A DNA stretch of 64,000 bases from Mycolicibacterium sp. P9-22 (GTDB taxonomy: Bacteria > Actinomycetota > Actinomycetes > Mycobacteriales > Mycobacteriaceae). Each line of letters begins with the position of its first letter. Within the stretch, counting starts at the first letter, position 1. The stretch lies in assembly GCF_008329585.1 (NCBI RefSeq), contig NZ_NPKP01000001.1:186001-250000 (forward strand), given 5' to 3'. The notes below the pieces were generated by a model. That model ran no database searches. It saw nothing but the letters and a program-made list of their open reading frames with translations, and was not told where the DNA came from. Both the position numbers and the translations under genes were made by a program. Positions 18,829 through 30,707 of the stretch are shown in pieces.

Positions 18829-19584
18829 ATGAGTGGTGAAGGTTCCGATATCGCCGGATTGCGTGTGCTCATCGTCGGGGCGTCCTCGGGTATCGGGCAT
18901 GCGGTCGCGGTCCGGGCGGCCGAGCGCGGCGCCAAGGTGGCAGTGGCCGCACGCCGGACGGATCTGTTGGACGCGCTGGCCGAGCAGATCGGCGGCACGG
19001 CGTTCGAACTCGATGTCGAGGATCCGGCGGCCATCGGACGGGTGGTGGACGCCGCCGCGGAGGCGCTCGGCGGATTCGACGCCGTCGTGTTCACCAGCAC
19101 GGTGGCCCCGATGGCGCATATCGAGGACACTGACATCGCCACCTGGATACACGCCTTCAACGTCAACACCCTCGGCGCGAACAGTGTGCTGCGGGCCGTG
19201 CGCCCGCATCTGTCGGACACCGGCGTCGTGCTGATCACCTCCAGCCACGATGTGGGCCGCCCGCGCGCCGGCGTCGCGGCCTACAACGCCAGCAAGGCGG
19301 CGCTCAACGAGATCCTGCACTCCTGGCGCAGCGAGCACCCCGACCTGGCGATCGTGCGGGTCGGCATCGGCCCGACCGAGGACACCGAGATCCTGCGCGG
19401 CGCCGACCGTGAACTGCTGTCGCTGCTGTTCAAGTCGTGGAAGCAGCACGGCCAACTGCCCGAACAGATGTCGGCGCTCAATGACGTTGCCAACACCCTG
19501 GTTTCACTGGTGGGGACCGCCTACCTGAACCCGAGCGTGGTGCCCGAGGTCGTGCAGCTGGCGCCGCGGATCCGGCGGGGCTAG
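18829..19584 (+). CDS. SDR family oxidoreductase
   Basis: 251-aa classical short-chain dehydrogenase: cofactor motif GASSGIG, an ARR segment suggesting NADPH preference, NVNTLG, catalytic Ser in ITSSHD and the YNASK tetrad Tyr/Lys. There is no clear RBS near ATG 18829 (a GAGGG lies over 20 nt upstream), so leaderless or weak initiation is possible. Stop shares CTAG with the convergent MerR gene. Substrate unknown. Confidence 0.85.
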   Translation: MSGEGSDIAGLRVLIVGASSGIGHAVAVRAAERGAKVAVAARRTDLLDALAEQIGGTAFELDVEDPAAIGRVVDAAAEALGGFDAVVFTSTVAPMAHIEDTDIATWIHAFNVNTLGANSVLRAVRPHLSDTGVVLITSSHDVGRPRAGVAAYNASKAALNEILHSWRSEHPDLAIVRVGIGPTEDTEILRGADRELLSLLFKSWKQHGQLPEQMSALNDVANTLVSLVGTAYLNPSVVPEVVQLAPRIRRG

Positions 19585-20003
19585 CGCTCTGTCGGGTCCC
19601 ACAGGCCGCCGGCCTGCCCGCGGTTCAGGTGGTCGGCGTAGATGTCGACCTTGCGAACGATGACCTCGCGGCACTCCACGAGCGCCTGGATCTGCGCATC
19701 CACTCGACGGCGGTGACAATCCAGCAGTTCGAGTCGCTCGGCCTCGTTGCCCGGCCCTTGCCGCACCAGCGCAGCGAATTGTCGGAGATCCGCGAGCGGC
19801 ATGCCCGACTCGCGCAGTTTCACGCAGATGTGCAGCCAGTCCACGTCGACGGCGGCGTACTGGCGTCGCCCGCCGGTGGTGCGCCGGACCGGGCCGACGA
19901 GCAAGCCTTCGCGCTCGTAGAAGCGCAAGGCATGCACGCTGAGGCCCGTCCGCTCGGCGACCTCGCCGATGCTCAGGGTTTCGGCATCTGCGTCGACCGT
20001 CAT
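19581..20003 (-). CDS. MerR family transcriptional regulator
   Basis: 140 aa. N-terminal winged helix (SIGEVAERTGLSVHALRFYEREGLL, here abbreviated to its ends) followed by a coiled-coil dimerisation helix (about 80-120) and no cysteine cluster for metal sensing, so it resembles the redox/drug-type MerR proteins that partner with SDR genes. A typical MerR promoter lies between it and the SDR at 20060, which is the likely target. Confidence 0.87.
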   Translation of the reverse strand: MTVDADAETLSIGEVAERTGLSVHALRFYEREGLLVGPVRRTTGGRRQYAAVDVDWLHICVKLRESGMPLADLRQFAALVRQGPGNEAERLELLDCHRRRVDAQIQALVECREVIVRKVDIYADHLNRGQAGGLWDPTER

Positions 20004-20021
20004 GCAATCGATTCTTCCAGC

Positions 20022-20052
20022 TTGATCTAGACCTCGCTCTAGGTCCTAGCGT
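20022..20052 (+). promoter_or_regulatory. MerR-type promoter with 19-bp spacer, driving the SDR at 20060
   Basis: -35-like TTGATC (20022-20027) and -10-like TAGCGT (20047-20052) are separated by 19 bp, the long spacer that MerR activators untwist. The dyad CTAGA-N6-TCTAG (20027-20042) lies within. The -10 is only 7 nt before ATG 20060, so transcription would begin at or next to the start codon (leaderless). Confidence 0.7.
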
Positions 20053-20059
20053 CGCGGGT

Positions 20060-21016
20060 ATGACAGATCAGTGTTCTCGGTTCTCTGCTGCCAGCACCGC
20101 CGGTGAGGTGCTGTCCGGTATCGACCTGACCGGCCGCACCGCGGTGGTGACCGGCGGCTACTCCGGACTGGGGCTCGAAACCACGCGCAGCCTGACAGTG
20201 GCCGGAGCCCGGGTCATCGTCCCGGCTCGACGGCCAGCCGTCGCACGTACCGCGCTCATGGGCCTCGCCCGCTGCGACGTCATCGAGATGGACCTGCTGG
20301 ACATCCCGAGTGTCCGCGCGGCGGCCGCACAGATCACGGAGTCGGTATACACGCTCGACATGTTGATGGCCATCGCGGGCGTGATGGCCACCCCGCAGCG
20401 GTATGTCGGACCAGGGTGGGAAAGCCAGTTGGCCGCCAACCACTTCGGGCATTTCGTTCTCATCTGCGAGCTGTATCCGCTGTTGGCTGCGGCCGGCGGT
20501 GCCCGTGTGGTGATCAATTCCTCTGCCGGACATGCGTTGACCGACTTTCGTTGGCATGACCCGCATTTCCGCACCGGCTACGACAAGTGGCTGGCCTATG
20601 GGCAGGCCAAGACCGCGAACGCCCTGTGCGCCGTGCATCTCGATGCGCTCGGCCGCAACGACGGAGTTCGTGCGTTCGCCCTGCATCCGGGCAAGATCAT
20701 CACCGGTCTGCAGCGCGAAATGTCGCGAGCCGAACAGGTCGAGCGGGGCTGGGTGGACAAGCACGGCATGGTGATCGGGCCAGGCTTCAGAACCGCCGCG
20801 CAAGGCGCGGCCACCGGGTTGTGGGCGGCGACATCCGAGCTTCTGGCGGACCACGGTGGCAGCTATCTAGAGGACTGCGCAATCGCTGATGTCGTGGGCA
20901 CCGACACACCGATGGACGACGGGGGCGTGCGCGCGTATGCGATTGATCCCGACAGGGCCGCGCGGTTGTGGGAGTTATCCGTCGCAGCGGCGGGTGCTAC
21001 ACCGATCGGGCGCTGA
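20060..21016 (+). CDS. SDR family oxidoreductase, retinol dehydrogenase/WWOX-like
   Basis: 318 aa. Rossmann motif TGGYSGLG, PARRP after beta-2, catalytic Ser in INSSAGH and the tetrad YGQAKTAN, with a C-terminal extension typical of the larger retinol-dehydrogenase/light-dependent protochlorophyllide reductase-like SDRs. Transcription is probably controlled by the divergent MerR protein through the promoter at 20022-20052. Substrate unknown; detoxification of aldehydes or quinones would suit a MerR-controlled SDR but is inference. Confidence 0.86.
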   Translation: MTDQCSRFSAASTAGEVLSGIDLTGRTAVVTGGYSGLGLETTRSLTVAGARVIVPARRPAVARTALMGLARCDVIEMDLLDIPSVRAAAAQITESVYTLDMLMAIAGVMATPQRYVGPGWESQLAANHFGHFVLICELYPLLAAAGGARVVINSSAGHALTDFRWHDPHFRTGYDKWLAYGQAKTANALCAVHLDALGRNDGVRAFALHPGKIITGLQREMSRAEQVERGWVDKHGMVIGPGFRTAAQGAATGLWAATSELLADHGGSYLEDCAIADVVGTDTPMDDGGVRAYAIDPDRAARLWELSVAAAGATPIGR

Positions 21017-21037
21017 TGCCTGCCCGAAAACGCAAAC

Positions 21038-21065
21038 GGTGGGAGGGCCAAAAGGCCCTCCCACC
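21038..21065. terminator. 12-bp stem hairpin between SDR and tRNA-His
   Basis: Perfect 12-bp arms (21038-21049, 21054-21065) with an AAAA/TTTT loop. On the reverse strand it follows the tRNA-His 3' end by 6 nt and is trailed by gtttgcgtttt, so it terminates the tRNA and can also stop the convergent SDR transcript. Confidence 0.8.
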
Positions 21066-21071
21066 TGCGCG

Positions 21072-21145
21072 GGTGGCTGACGGGACTCGAACCCGCGACA
21101 GCCAGGATCACAACCTGGTGCTCTACCAACTGAACTACAGCCACC
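21072..21145 (-). tRNA. tRNA-His (anticodon GTG)
   Basis: 74 nt including the encoded G-1 opposite discriminator C73 that marks tRNA-His. Acceptor GTGGCTG/CAGCCAC, anticodon loop TTGTGAT with GTG, T-arm GGGTTCGAGTCCC. CCA is not encoded. Lies just downstream of orn on the same strand. Confidence 0.96.
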
Positions 21146-21190
21146 ATTGCCGCCTCAGCGGCGTTGACGATCTTAACCGCATCCGGGCCG

Positions 21191-21820
21191 TTAAGCCGAA
21201 TCGGATTCCTTCGGCGCGCTGCCCACCGGCCTGAGCTCGGCCGCGACGGCGGCGATTTCGCTGGTCGACGGGCCGGGAGCGGCCACGAAGGCGGTCTGCC
21301 GGTAGTACTTGAGTTCCTGGATCGACTCATGGATATCGGCCAGTGCGCGGTGCGCGAGCCCCTTCTCGGGCTGGCCGAAGTAGATGCGCGGGTACCAGCG
21401 GCGGCAAAGTTCCTTGATGGAGCTGACGTCGATCATCCGGTAATGCAGGAAGGTGTCCAGCGTCGGCATGTCGCGGGCGATGAAACCGCGGTCGGTTGCG
21501 ATCGAATTGCCGCACAACGGAGCGGTATTCGCCGATTTGACGTGACTGCGGATGTAGTCGAGCACCATGGTCTCCGCGGTGGCCATGTCGATGTCGGAGG
21601 CCAGCACCTCCTTGTCCAGCCCGGACTTGGCGTGCATCTTCGCCACCACCTCGACCATGCCGGACAGGTCCTCCGGGTCGGCGTGGATCACCACGTCGAT
21701 GCCGTCGCCGAGGACGTTGAGGTCGGCGTCGGTGACCAACGCCGCAATCTCGATGAGCTTGTCGGACTTCAGGTCGAGCCCGGTCATCTCGCAGTCGATC
21801 CACACCAATTCTTCACGCAC
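21191..21820 (-). CDS. orn: Oligoribonuclease
   Basis: 209-aa DEDDh 3'-5' exoribonuclease that finishes RNA decay and hydrolyses pGpG and other nanoRNAs. ExoI motif [10 protein letters not shown] (Asp9, Glu11), ExoII near [16 protein letters not shown], and ExoIII with His and Asp in [11 protein letters not shown]. Start GTG 21820 aligns with the family start ([11 protein letters not shown]); a longer TTG start at 21850 would add residues not seen in homologues. No strong RBS. Divergent from the HerA-like gene. Confidence 0.95.
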   Translation of the reverse strand: MREELVWIDCEMTGLDLKSDKLIEIAALVTDADLNVLGDGIDVVIHADPEDLSGMVEVVAKMHAKSGLDKEVLASDIDMATAETMVLDYIRSHVKSANTAPLCGNSIATDRGFIARDMPTLDTFLHYRMIDVSSIKELCRRWYPRIYFGQPEKGLAHRALADIHESIQELKYYRQTAFVAAPGPSTSEIAAVAAELRPVGSAPKESDSA

Positions 21821-21900
21821 GGAGATCCACAGTATTCCCACCGCCGACAAGTTGCTGCCTGCACCTGCCCTGTCGGCACGTGTTCAGTAGTGTCTGGCCC

Positions 21901-23484
21901 ATGACCGCAGAATCGACCGCGACCCCAGCACAGCAGATCGCCGCAGGTTACGCCGTTGAAGGCCAGGCACTGGAGCTCGGCACCGTCATCGTCGACGGGG
22001 CGGTCGACCCGGGCGCTCAGGTGCGGATTCCGTTGGCGATGGTCAACCGGCACGGTCTGGTCGCCGGCGCCACTGGCACCGGCAAGACCAAATCCCTGCA
22101 GGTGATGGCCGAACAGCTCTCCGCGGCCGGCGTGCCGGTGCTCATGGCCGATGTGAAGGGCGACCTGTCCGGCCTGTCACGGCCGGGGGAGAGCAGCGAG
22201 CGCACCTTGCAGCGCGCCGCCGACACCGGTGACACCTGGGCCGGCACCGCTTACCCGGTGGAGTTCCTGTCGCTGGGCACCGAGGGTATCGGCGTGCCGG
22301 TGCGCGCCACCATCACCAGCTTCGGGCCGATACTGCTGTCAAAGGTGCTGGGCCTCAACGCCACCCAGGAGTCGACGCTCGGGCTCATCTTCCACTGGGC
22401 CGACCAGAAGGGCCTGGCCCTGCTGGATCTGAAGGACCTGCGCGCGGTCATCCAGTTCCTCACCAGCGATGAGGGCAAGCCCGAACTCAAAGCGCTGGGC
22501 GCGGTTTCGACGACGACGGCCGGGGTCATCCTGCGGGCCCTGGTCAACCTGGAGGCCGAGGGCGCCGACACCTTCTTCGGCGAACCCGAACTGGAGCCCA
22601 AGGACCTGATCCGCCTCGACGCGCAGGGCCGCGGCGTCATCTCGCTGCTGGAGCTGGGCGCCCAGGCCGCGCGCCCGGTGATGTTCTCGACCTTCCTGAT
22701 GTGGGTGCTTGCCGATCTGTTCACCACGTTGCCCGAGGTGGGCGACGTCGACAAGCCCAAGCTGGTGTTCTTCTTCGACGAAGCGCATCTGCTGTTCAAC
22801 GACGCGTCCAAGGCGTTCCTCGAGCAGGTCGAGCAGACCGTGAAGCTGATCCGGTCCAAGGGCGTCGGGGTGTTCTTCTGCACCCAGCTGCCCACCGATG
22901 TGCCCAACGATGTGCTGAGCCAGCTCGGGGCCCGGGTGCAGCATGCGTTGCGCGCGTTCACCCCCGACGATCAGAAGGCGCTGTCCAAGACGGTGCGCAC
23001 CTACCCCAAGACCGACGTCTACGACCTGGAGAGTGCGCTGACCTCACTGGGGATCGGCGAGGCCATCGTCACGGTGTTGTCGGAGAAGGGCGCGCCCACG
23101 CCGGTGGCGTGGACCAGGATGCGGGCGCCGAGATCGCTGATGGACACCATCGGCCCGGACGCAATCAAGGCCGCCGCGCAGGCCAGCCCGTTGCAGGCCA
23201 CCTACGGGCAGACGGTCGACCGCGAGTCGGCCTATGAACGGCTCACCGCCCGCCTCGCCCCGCCGGAACCCGCACCCGCCGACCAGCTACCACCGCCGCT
23301 GCCCACCGACGGTGGTGCCGCCGAGGCGGGCGGCACGGTGAAATCCCGTGACACCGCCGAGCCGAGTTTCCTGGACAAGATGGCCAGCAGCCCGGCGTTC
23401 AAGAGCGCGATGCGTTCGGCCGGCACGGTGATCGGCCGCGAAATCACCCGCAGCATCTTCGGCACCGGCCGGCGCCGCCGCTGA
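21901..23484 (+). CDS. HerA-like ATPase, DUF853 (helicase HerA C-terminal family)
   Basis: 527-aa cytosolic P-loop ATPase. Walker A GATGTGKT at residues 56-63, Walker B LVFFFDEAH with Asp293-Glu294, sensor-like FFCTQLP, and the DUF853 signature STFLMWVLADLF. The C-terminus (430-490) is Pro/Ala-rich and flexible and ends basic (GRRRR). The family is related to FtsK/HerA DNA translocases, but its partners in bacteria are unclear; no NurA-type nuclease lies nearby. ATG 21901 is the conserved start (MTAESTATPAQQIAAGY). A long hairpin follows the stop. Confidence 0.9.
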   Translation: MTAESTATPAQQIAAGYAVEGQALELGTVIVDGAVDPGAQVRIPLAMVNRHGLVAGATGTGKTKSLQVMAEQLSAAGVPVLMADVKGDLSGLSRPGESSERTLQRAADTGDTWAGTAYPVEFLSLGTEGIGVPVRATITSFGPILLSKVLGLNATQESTLGLIFHWADQKGLALLDLKDLRAVIQFLTSDEGKPELKALGAVSTTTAGVILRALVNLEAEGADTFFGEPELEPKDLIRLDAQGRGVISLLELGAQAARPVMFSTFLMWVLADLFTTLPEVGDVDKPKLVFFFDEAHLLFNDASKAFLEQVEQTVKLIRSKGVGVFFCTQLPTDVPNDVLSQLGARVQHALRAFTPDDQKALSKTVRTYPKTDVYDLESALTSLGIGEAIVTVLSEKGAPTPVAWTRMRAPRSLMDTIGPDAIKAAAQASPLQATYGQTVDRESAYERLTARLAPPEPAPADQLPPPLPTDGGAAEAGGTVKSRDTAEPSFLDKMASSPAFKSAMRSAGTVIGREITRSIFGTGRRRR

Positions 23485-23492
23485 TCTATACG

Positions 23493-23553
23493 GCCGAAAC
23501 TGTATTCCAGAAGGTCGTTACTCGAACTTCGCCTTCCGGAATACAGTTTCGGC
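23493..23553. terminator. Large hairpin between convergent HerA-like and cmrA genes
   Basis: 16-bp perfect arms (GCCGAAACTGTATTCC / GGAATACAGTTTCGGC) then, after one mismatch, 5 more pairs (GAAGG/CCTTC), with a loop of about 17 nt. It lies 9 bp after one stop and 10 bp before the other, so it is well placed as a bidirectional terminator. Its AT-containing arms differ from the surrounding GC-rich genes. Confidence 0.65.
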
Positions 23554-23562
23554 GCGAAAAGG

Positions 23563-24369
23563 CTACTGGCCGCCGAGCTTCTTGTAGACCGCACCGACAA
23601 TCGGGGTGACGATCGCCCGCGGTGAGTAGCCGCTGGCCACCGACATCGCCTTGGACGTCAGGCCCGGCACGATGCGCATCCGGTTGCGCTCCAGACCGTC
23701 CAGCGACAGCTTGGCGGTGTACTCGGTGTTGATCCAGAGGAAGTCCGGGATCAGCCGTTCCACCAGTGACTGGTGCGACTCGTCGGGCAGCTCGGTGCGC
23801 ACCGGCCCCGGCGCGAGCAGCGTCACGTGCACGCCGGCGCTCTTGACCTCACCGCGCAGCGATTCGCTGAAGGTGTTCGCAAAGGCCTTCGTCGCCGCGT
23901 AGGTGGCGTTGTTGGGGATCGGCGAGTTGCCCGCCGCCGAGCCCGAGATCAGGATGCCGCCGGCCTTGCGTTCCAACATGCCGGGCAGCACCGCCAGGCA
24001 GAGGTCATGCACGGCAATGGCATTGAGCTGAACCTGGGCCTTCTCGCCGGCCGGGTCCAGCTTGGCGATCGGGCCGAAGGTGGCCGTCCCGGCGTTGGCG
24101 CACAGGACGGAGATGTTGCGGCCGGCGAGCTCGTCGCACAGCACATCGCGGGCCGCCGGGTCGGCAAGGTCCACTGCCCGCACCTCGACGGTCACACCGT
24201 GGCGTTCGGTGATCCGCTGGGCGAGTTCGGTGAGCACCCCACCGCGGCGTGCCGTGATGATCAGGTGGTGGCCGCGGGCGGCCAGATCGAAGGCCAGGGC
24301 CTCACCGATGCCCTGGGAGGCTCCGGTGACGACTGCGCGGGCGTCGGGATGGGGCGCGGGTACAGGCAT
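23563..24369 (-). CDS. cmrA: SDR reductase of the mycolate 3-oxo intermediate (CmrA type)
   Basis: 268-aa SDR with TGASQGIG (15-22), ARRGG, the catalytic Tyr-Lys in NATYAATKAF and a C-terminal hydrophobic/basic part. It occupies the syntenic place of Rv2509/MSMEG_4722 between the HerA-like ATPase and the MFS gene. Those homologues and corynebacterial CmrA reduce the beta-keto group formed by Pks13 condensation, yielding the mature mycolic motif. The assignment rests on synteny and sequence resemblance. ATG 24369 starts the family N-terminus. Divergent from the MFS gene by 33 bp. Confidence 0.85.
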   Translation of the reverse strand: MPVPAPHPDARAVVTGASQGIGEALAFDLAARGHHLIITARRGGVLTELAQRITERHGVTVEVRAVDLADPAARDVLCDELAGRNISVLCANAGTATFGPIAKLDPAGEKAQVQLNAIAVHDLCLAVLPGMLERKAGGILISGSAAGNSPIPNNATYAATKAFANTFSESLRGEVKSAGVHVTLLAPGPVRTELPDESHQSLVERLIPDFLWINTEYTAKLSLDGLERNRMRIVPGLTSKAMSVASGYSPRAIVTPIVGAVYKKLGGQ

Positions 24370-24402
24370 GCCGAAATCGTAGGGACCGTTAGGGTGGCGC
24401 CC

Positions 24403-25707
24403 ATGAGCAGCCCCGGGTCGGCGCCCGATCAGGCCCGGCGGTCACAGGTTCTGTCGTGGGTTCTCTACGACTGCGGGGCCACTGCCGTCAACGCCATCGT
24501 GGTGACGTTCGTCTTCTCCGTCTACTTGACCGACGCGGTCGGGGCCGGGTTGCCCGGCGAGATCACGCCGTCGACCTGGCTGGGCTGGGCACTGACCGGG
24601 GCCGGCGTCATCGTGGCACTGCTGGCGCCGGTGACCGGCATCTGGGTGAACGCCCCGCACCGGCGCCGGCGGGCCTTGACCCTGCTGACCGCCGCCGTGG
24701 TGCTGATGGTCGCGAGCATGAGTTTCATCCGCACCGATCACAGTTATCTGTGGGCCGGTCTTGCGCTGCTGGCGTTCACCGCGGCCTGCAATGACCTGGC
24801 GACGGTGCCCTACAACGCGATGCTCAGCCAGTTGTCGACCCCCGCGACGTCCGGCCGGATCTCCGGCGCAGGTCTCGCCGTCGGCTACGGCGGCAGCGTG
24901 GGCCTGCTGTTGCTGGTCTACGCGGGGTTCATGGCCGGTGACGGTGGCCTGCTGGGGCTGCCCACCGATGACGGTCAGAATGTGAGCGCCGCGATGGTGG
25001 TGACCGCGGCCTGGTTTGTCATCTTCGCGGCGCCGCTGCTGCTCAAGACGCCCAGGCTGCCCGCCGACGCCGACCACCGCTCGATGGGATTCTTCGCGTC
25101 CTACGGGCAGCTGTGGGCCGAGGTGCAAAGCGAATGGCGCCGCGACCGCAATGTCGTCTACTACCTGATCGCCAGTGCCATCTTCCGGGACGGGCTCACC
25201 GGGGTGTTCACCTTCGGTGCCGTGCTCGGTGTCAGCGTGTACGGCATCTCGCCGGCCAGCGTGCTGCTGTTCGGGGTCTGCGCGTGTCTGGTCGCGGCTG
25301 CCGGGGCGGTGGCCGGTGGTCTGCTCGATGACCGGTTCGGCGCCAAGCCCGTCATCGTCTGCGCGCTGACGTTGATGATCGCGGTCGGCCTGACGCTGAT
25401 GACGCTGTCCGGTCAGCTGGCGTTCTGGATCTGCGGGCTGCTGCTGTGCCTGTTCATCGGCCCCACACTGTCGGCGGCGCGCACCCAGATGCTGCGGATG
25501 TCGACCGCGGGCAAGGAAGGTGTGGCGTTCGGTCTGTACACGACGACCGGGCGCGCGGCCGCACCGCTGGCGCCCTGGATGTTCGCCTTGTTCATCGCGA
25601 TCTTCGGCACCGACCGCGCGGGTATGGGCGGGCTGTGCGTGGTGCTGGCGCTCGGTCTGGTGCTGATGCTGGGGGTGCGCGCCCCGCGCACCGCGCAGGT
25701 GGTTTAG
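24403..25707 (+). CDS. Major facilitator superfamily transporter, UMF1-like
   Basis: 434 aa with about 12 transmembrane segments. The first is preceded by LSWVLYDCGATAVNAIV, close to the WxxYDxxxxA signature of the UMF1/Atg22-like MFS subfamily (possible amino acid export or uptake). A charged central loop (DADHRSMGFFASYGQLWAEVQSEW region) links the two halves. ATG 24403 begins the family sequence; the frame extends upstream but through non-coding antisense of cmrA. Corresponds to Rv2508c. The stop shares TTAG with the MmpS-like gene. Substrate unknown. Confidence 0.85.
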   Translation: MSSPGSAPDQARRSQVLSWVLYDCGATAVNAIVVTFVFSVYLTDAVGAGLPGEITPSTWLGWALTGAGVIVALLAPVTGIWVNAPHRRRRALTLLTAAVVLMVASMSFIRTDHSYLWAGLALLAFTAACNDLATVPYNAMLSQLSTPATSGRISGAGLAVGYGGSVGLLLLVYAGFMAGDGGLLGLPTDDGQNVSAAMVVTAAWFVIFAAPLLLKTPRLPADADHRSMGFFASYGQLWAEVQSEWRRDRNVVYYLIASAIFRDGLTGVFTFGAVLGVSVYGISPASVLLFGVCACLVAAAGAVAGGLLDDRFGAKPVIVCALTLMIAVGLTLMTLSGQLAFWICGLLLCLFIGPTLSAARTQMLRMSTAGKEGVAFGLYTTTGRAAAPLAPWMFALFIAIFGTDRAGMGGLCVVLALGLVLMLGVRAPRTAQVV

Positions 25708-26423
25708 CCGATCGGGCTGCAGATCGTCAGGCCCGAGCCGGTGCGCTGCTGTACCTGTGCGCCGTCGATGCTGATCGAGCAGTTCACCTGGCGTCCGACA
25801 TTGATGATGGTGACACTGGCCGACTGTTTGGCCGGCTGCGCCAGATTCACCGTCTTGCTCCACGGCAGCACCACGTTGAACTCGGTCTGCAGCACGCCGC
25901 CGTCGTCGACATAGGTGACGTTGATGGCCCGCCCCTCACCGCCGACGGTGTAGGTCACCGTCTCGGTGGCGCCCGGGGTGGCCGACCCGCCGGGCACCGA
26001 CGGTGCGGTGGTGGTGGTCGGGGCCGGACGGCTGGTGGTGGTCGGGCGGCGCGTCGTGGTCGGCGGGGGGCTACTCACCGTCGGTTCGGCCAGCGTGGGC
26101 ACCGGTGCGACGACGGTCTGTTGCTGGGAGCTGTTCACGATCACCAGGGCGATGACCAGACCGATGACGGTGACGACGGCGATGGCCGCGACGATCCACA
26201 GCCAGCGCGGGGTGCCGGGAGGTTCCGGCGGCGGGGGCGCGCCCGGTGGCGGCCCGCCTCCGTACTGGTCGTATCCGTAGGCCGGGTAGGTGGGCAGCTG
26301 CTCGGTGGGGCCCAGGCCGTACGGGGGCTGACCCGAATAGGCAGGGTCGGAGTAGCCGGAATACCCGGAATGTCCACCGTCGAGCCGCTGCGTCGGCTCG
26401 TCTCTGCGTGGAGAATCGGTCAT
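25704..26423 (-). CDS. MmpS-like membrane protein
   Basis: 239 aa: a cytoplasmic Tyr/Gly/Pro-rich N-terminus with SGYSGYSDPAYSG-type repeats (1-80), one transmembrane helix (WLWIVAAIAVVTVIGLVIAL), a Thr/Pro-rich periplasmic linker with PTTTRRPTTTSRP, and a C-terminal domain resembling the MmpS fold (VTYTVGGEG, VNCSISIDG, TICSPIG). Two Cys there may form a disulfide. No MmpL gene is adjacent, so it is an orphan MmpS-like protein (Rv2507 position). Start ATG 26423 has GAGG 5-6 nt upstream. Confidence 0.82.
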   Translation of the reverse strand: MTDSPRRDEPTQRLDGGHSGYSGYSDPAYSGQPPYGLGPTEQLPTYPAYGYDQYGGGPPPGAPPPPEPPGTPRWLWIVAAIAVVTVIGLVIALVIVNSSQQQTVVAPVPTLAEPTVSSPPPTTTRRPTTTSRPAPTTTTAPSVPGGSATPGATETVTYTVGGEGRAINVTYVDDGGVLQTEFNVVLPWSKTVNLAQPAKQSASVTIINVGRQVNCSISIDGAQVQQRTGSGLTICSPIG

Positions 26424-26503
26424 TGCCACCTCATGTGACCACACGCTACCCGCGCGGCCTGGGAATCGGTGATCACCGATCGGTTGCTGCGCCCGAGCGC
26501 AAC

Positions 26504-27094
26504 TCAGCGTGCGGCCGTCAGCGCGGCGACGGTCATGGCGCGCAGGATGCTCCGCGAGGCATGGTCTGTGCTGGGCATTTTGACGCTGTGCGGGGTGGAG
26601 TTCAGCAGGCCGAAGACGGCGTGCGCCTTGAGACGGGCCTCGCTCTCGTCCAGCTGATCATCGACGTGGCGCAGGACGTCCACCCAGATCTCGACGTACT
26701 GGCGCTGCGCCTTGCGGACCTGGCGTTTGGCTGCCGGGGGGAGGTGCCCCAGATCGCGGTCCTGGATGCGGATCAGGTCCGACTCGCCGAGCACGAAGTC
26801 CAGGTGGAAGTCGATCAACCCGTCCAGCGCAGCCTCGGCACCTGTGGCGTCCGCGACGACCTCGCGGGCCCCGGCCAGCAGCCGGGTGCTGATACCGACG
26901 AGCAATTCGACCAGCAGCGCTTCCTTGTTCGGGAAATGGCGATAGATCGCCGGCCCGCTGACCCCGGCCGCGGCACCGATGTCCTCCAGGCGAACGGACA
27001 GGTAACCGTGTTCGGCGACCAGCCGTTCGGCGGCGGCGATGAGTTGGGTCCGGCGATCGGATTTGGCCCTGCTGCGCGGAGTCTCAGTCGTCAT
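26504..27094 (-). CDS. bkaR: TetR family repressor BkaR
   Basis: 196-aa TetR repressor with an N-terminal HTH (LEDIGAAAGVSGPAIYRHF) and an all-helical ligand domain. Syntenic with Rv2506, whose mycobacterial orthologue was named BkaR as the repressor of the branched-chain keto acid operon. ATG 27094 is preferred because GGAG lies 7-8 nt upstream; ATG 27115 would add seven residues but has no RBS. It is divergent from accD1, and the gap holds two GTTA-N8-TAAC inverted repeats, so it should repress both itself and the operon. Likely ligand: an acyl-CoA of branched-chain catabolism (inference). Confidence 0.9.
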   Translation of the reverse strand: MTTETPRSRAKSDRRTQLIAAAERLVAEHGYLSVRLEDIGAAAGVSGPAIYRHFPNKEALLVELLVGISTRLLAGAREVVADATGAEAALDGLIDFHLDFVLGESDLIRIQDRDLGHLPPAAKRQVRKAQRQYVEIWVDVLRHVDDQLDESEARLKAHAVFGLLNSTPHSVKMPSTDHASRSILRAMTVAALTAAR

Positions 27095-27123
27095 ACCCGG
27101 CTCCGTTTCCGCCATGGACATTT

Positions 27124-30703
<3,580 letters not shown>

Positions 30704-30707
<4 letters not shown>

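Noticed and set aside
24442..25863. 473-codon reverse-strand open frame opposite the MFS gene
   Set aside because: His/Gln/Arg-rich antisense artefact of high GC codon bias; the forward frame has clear membrane segments.
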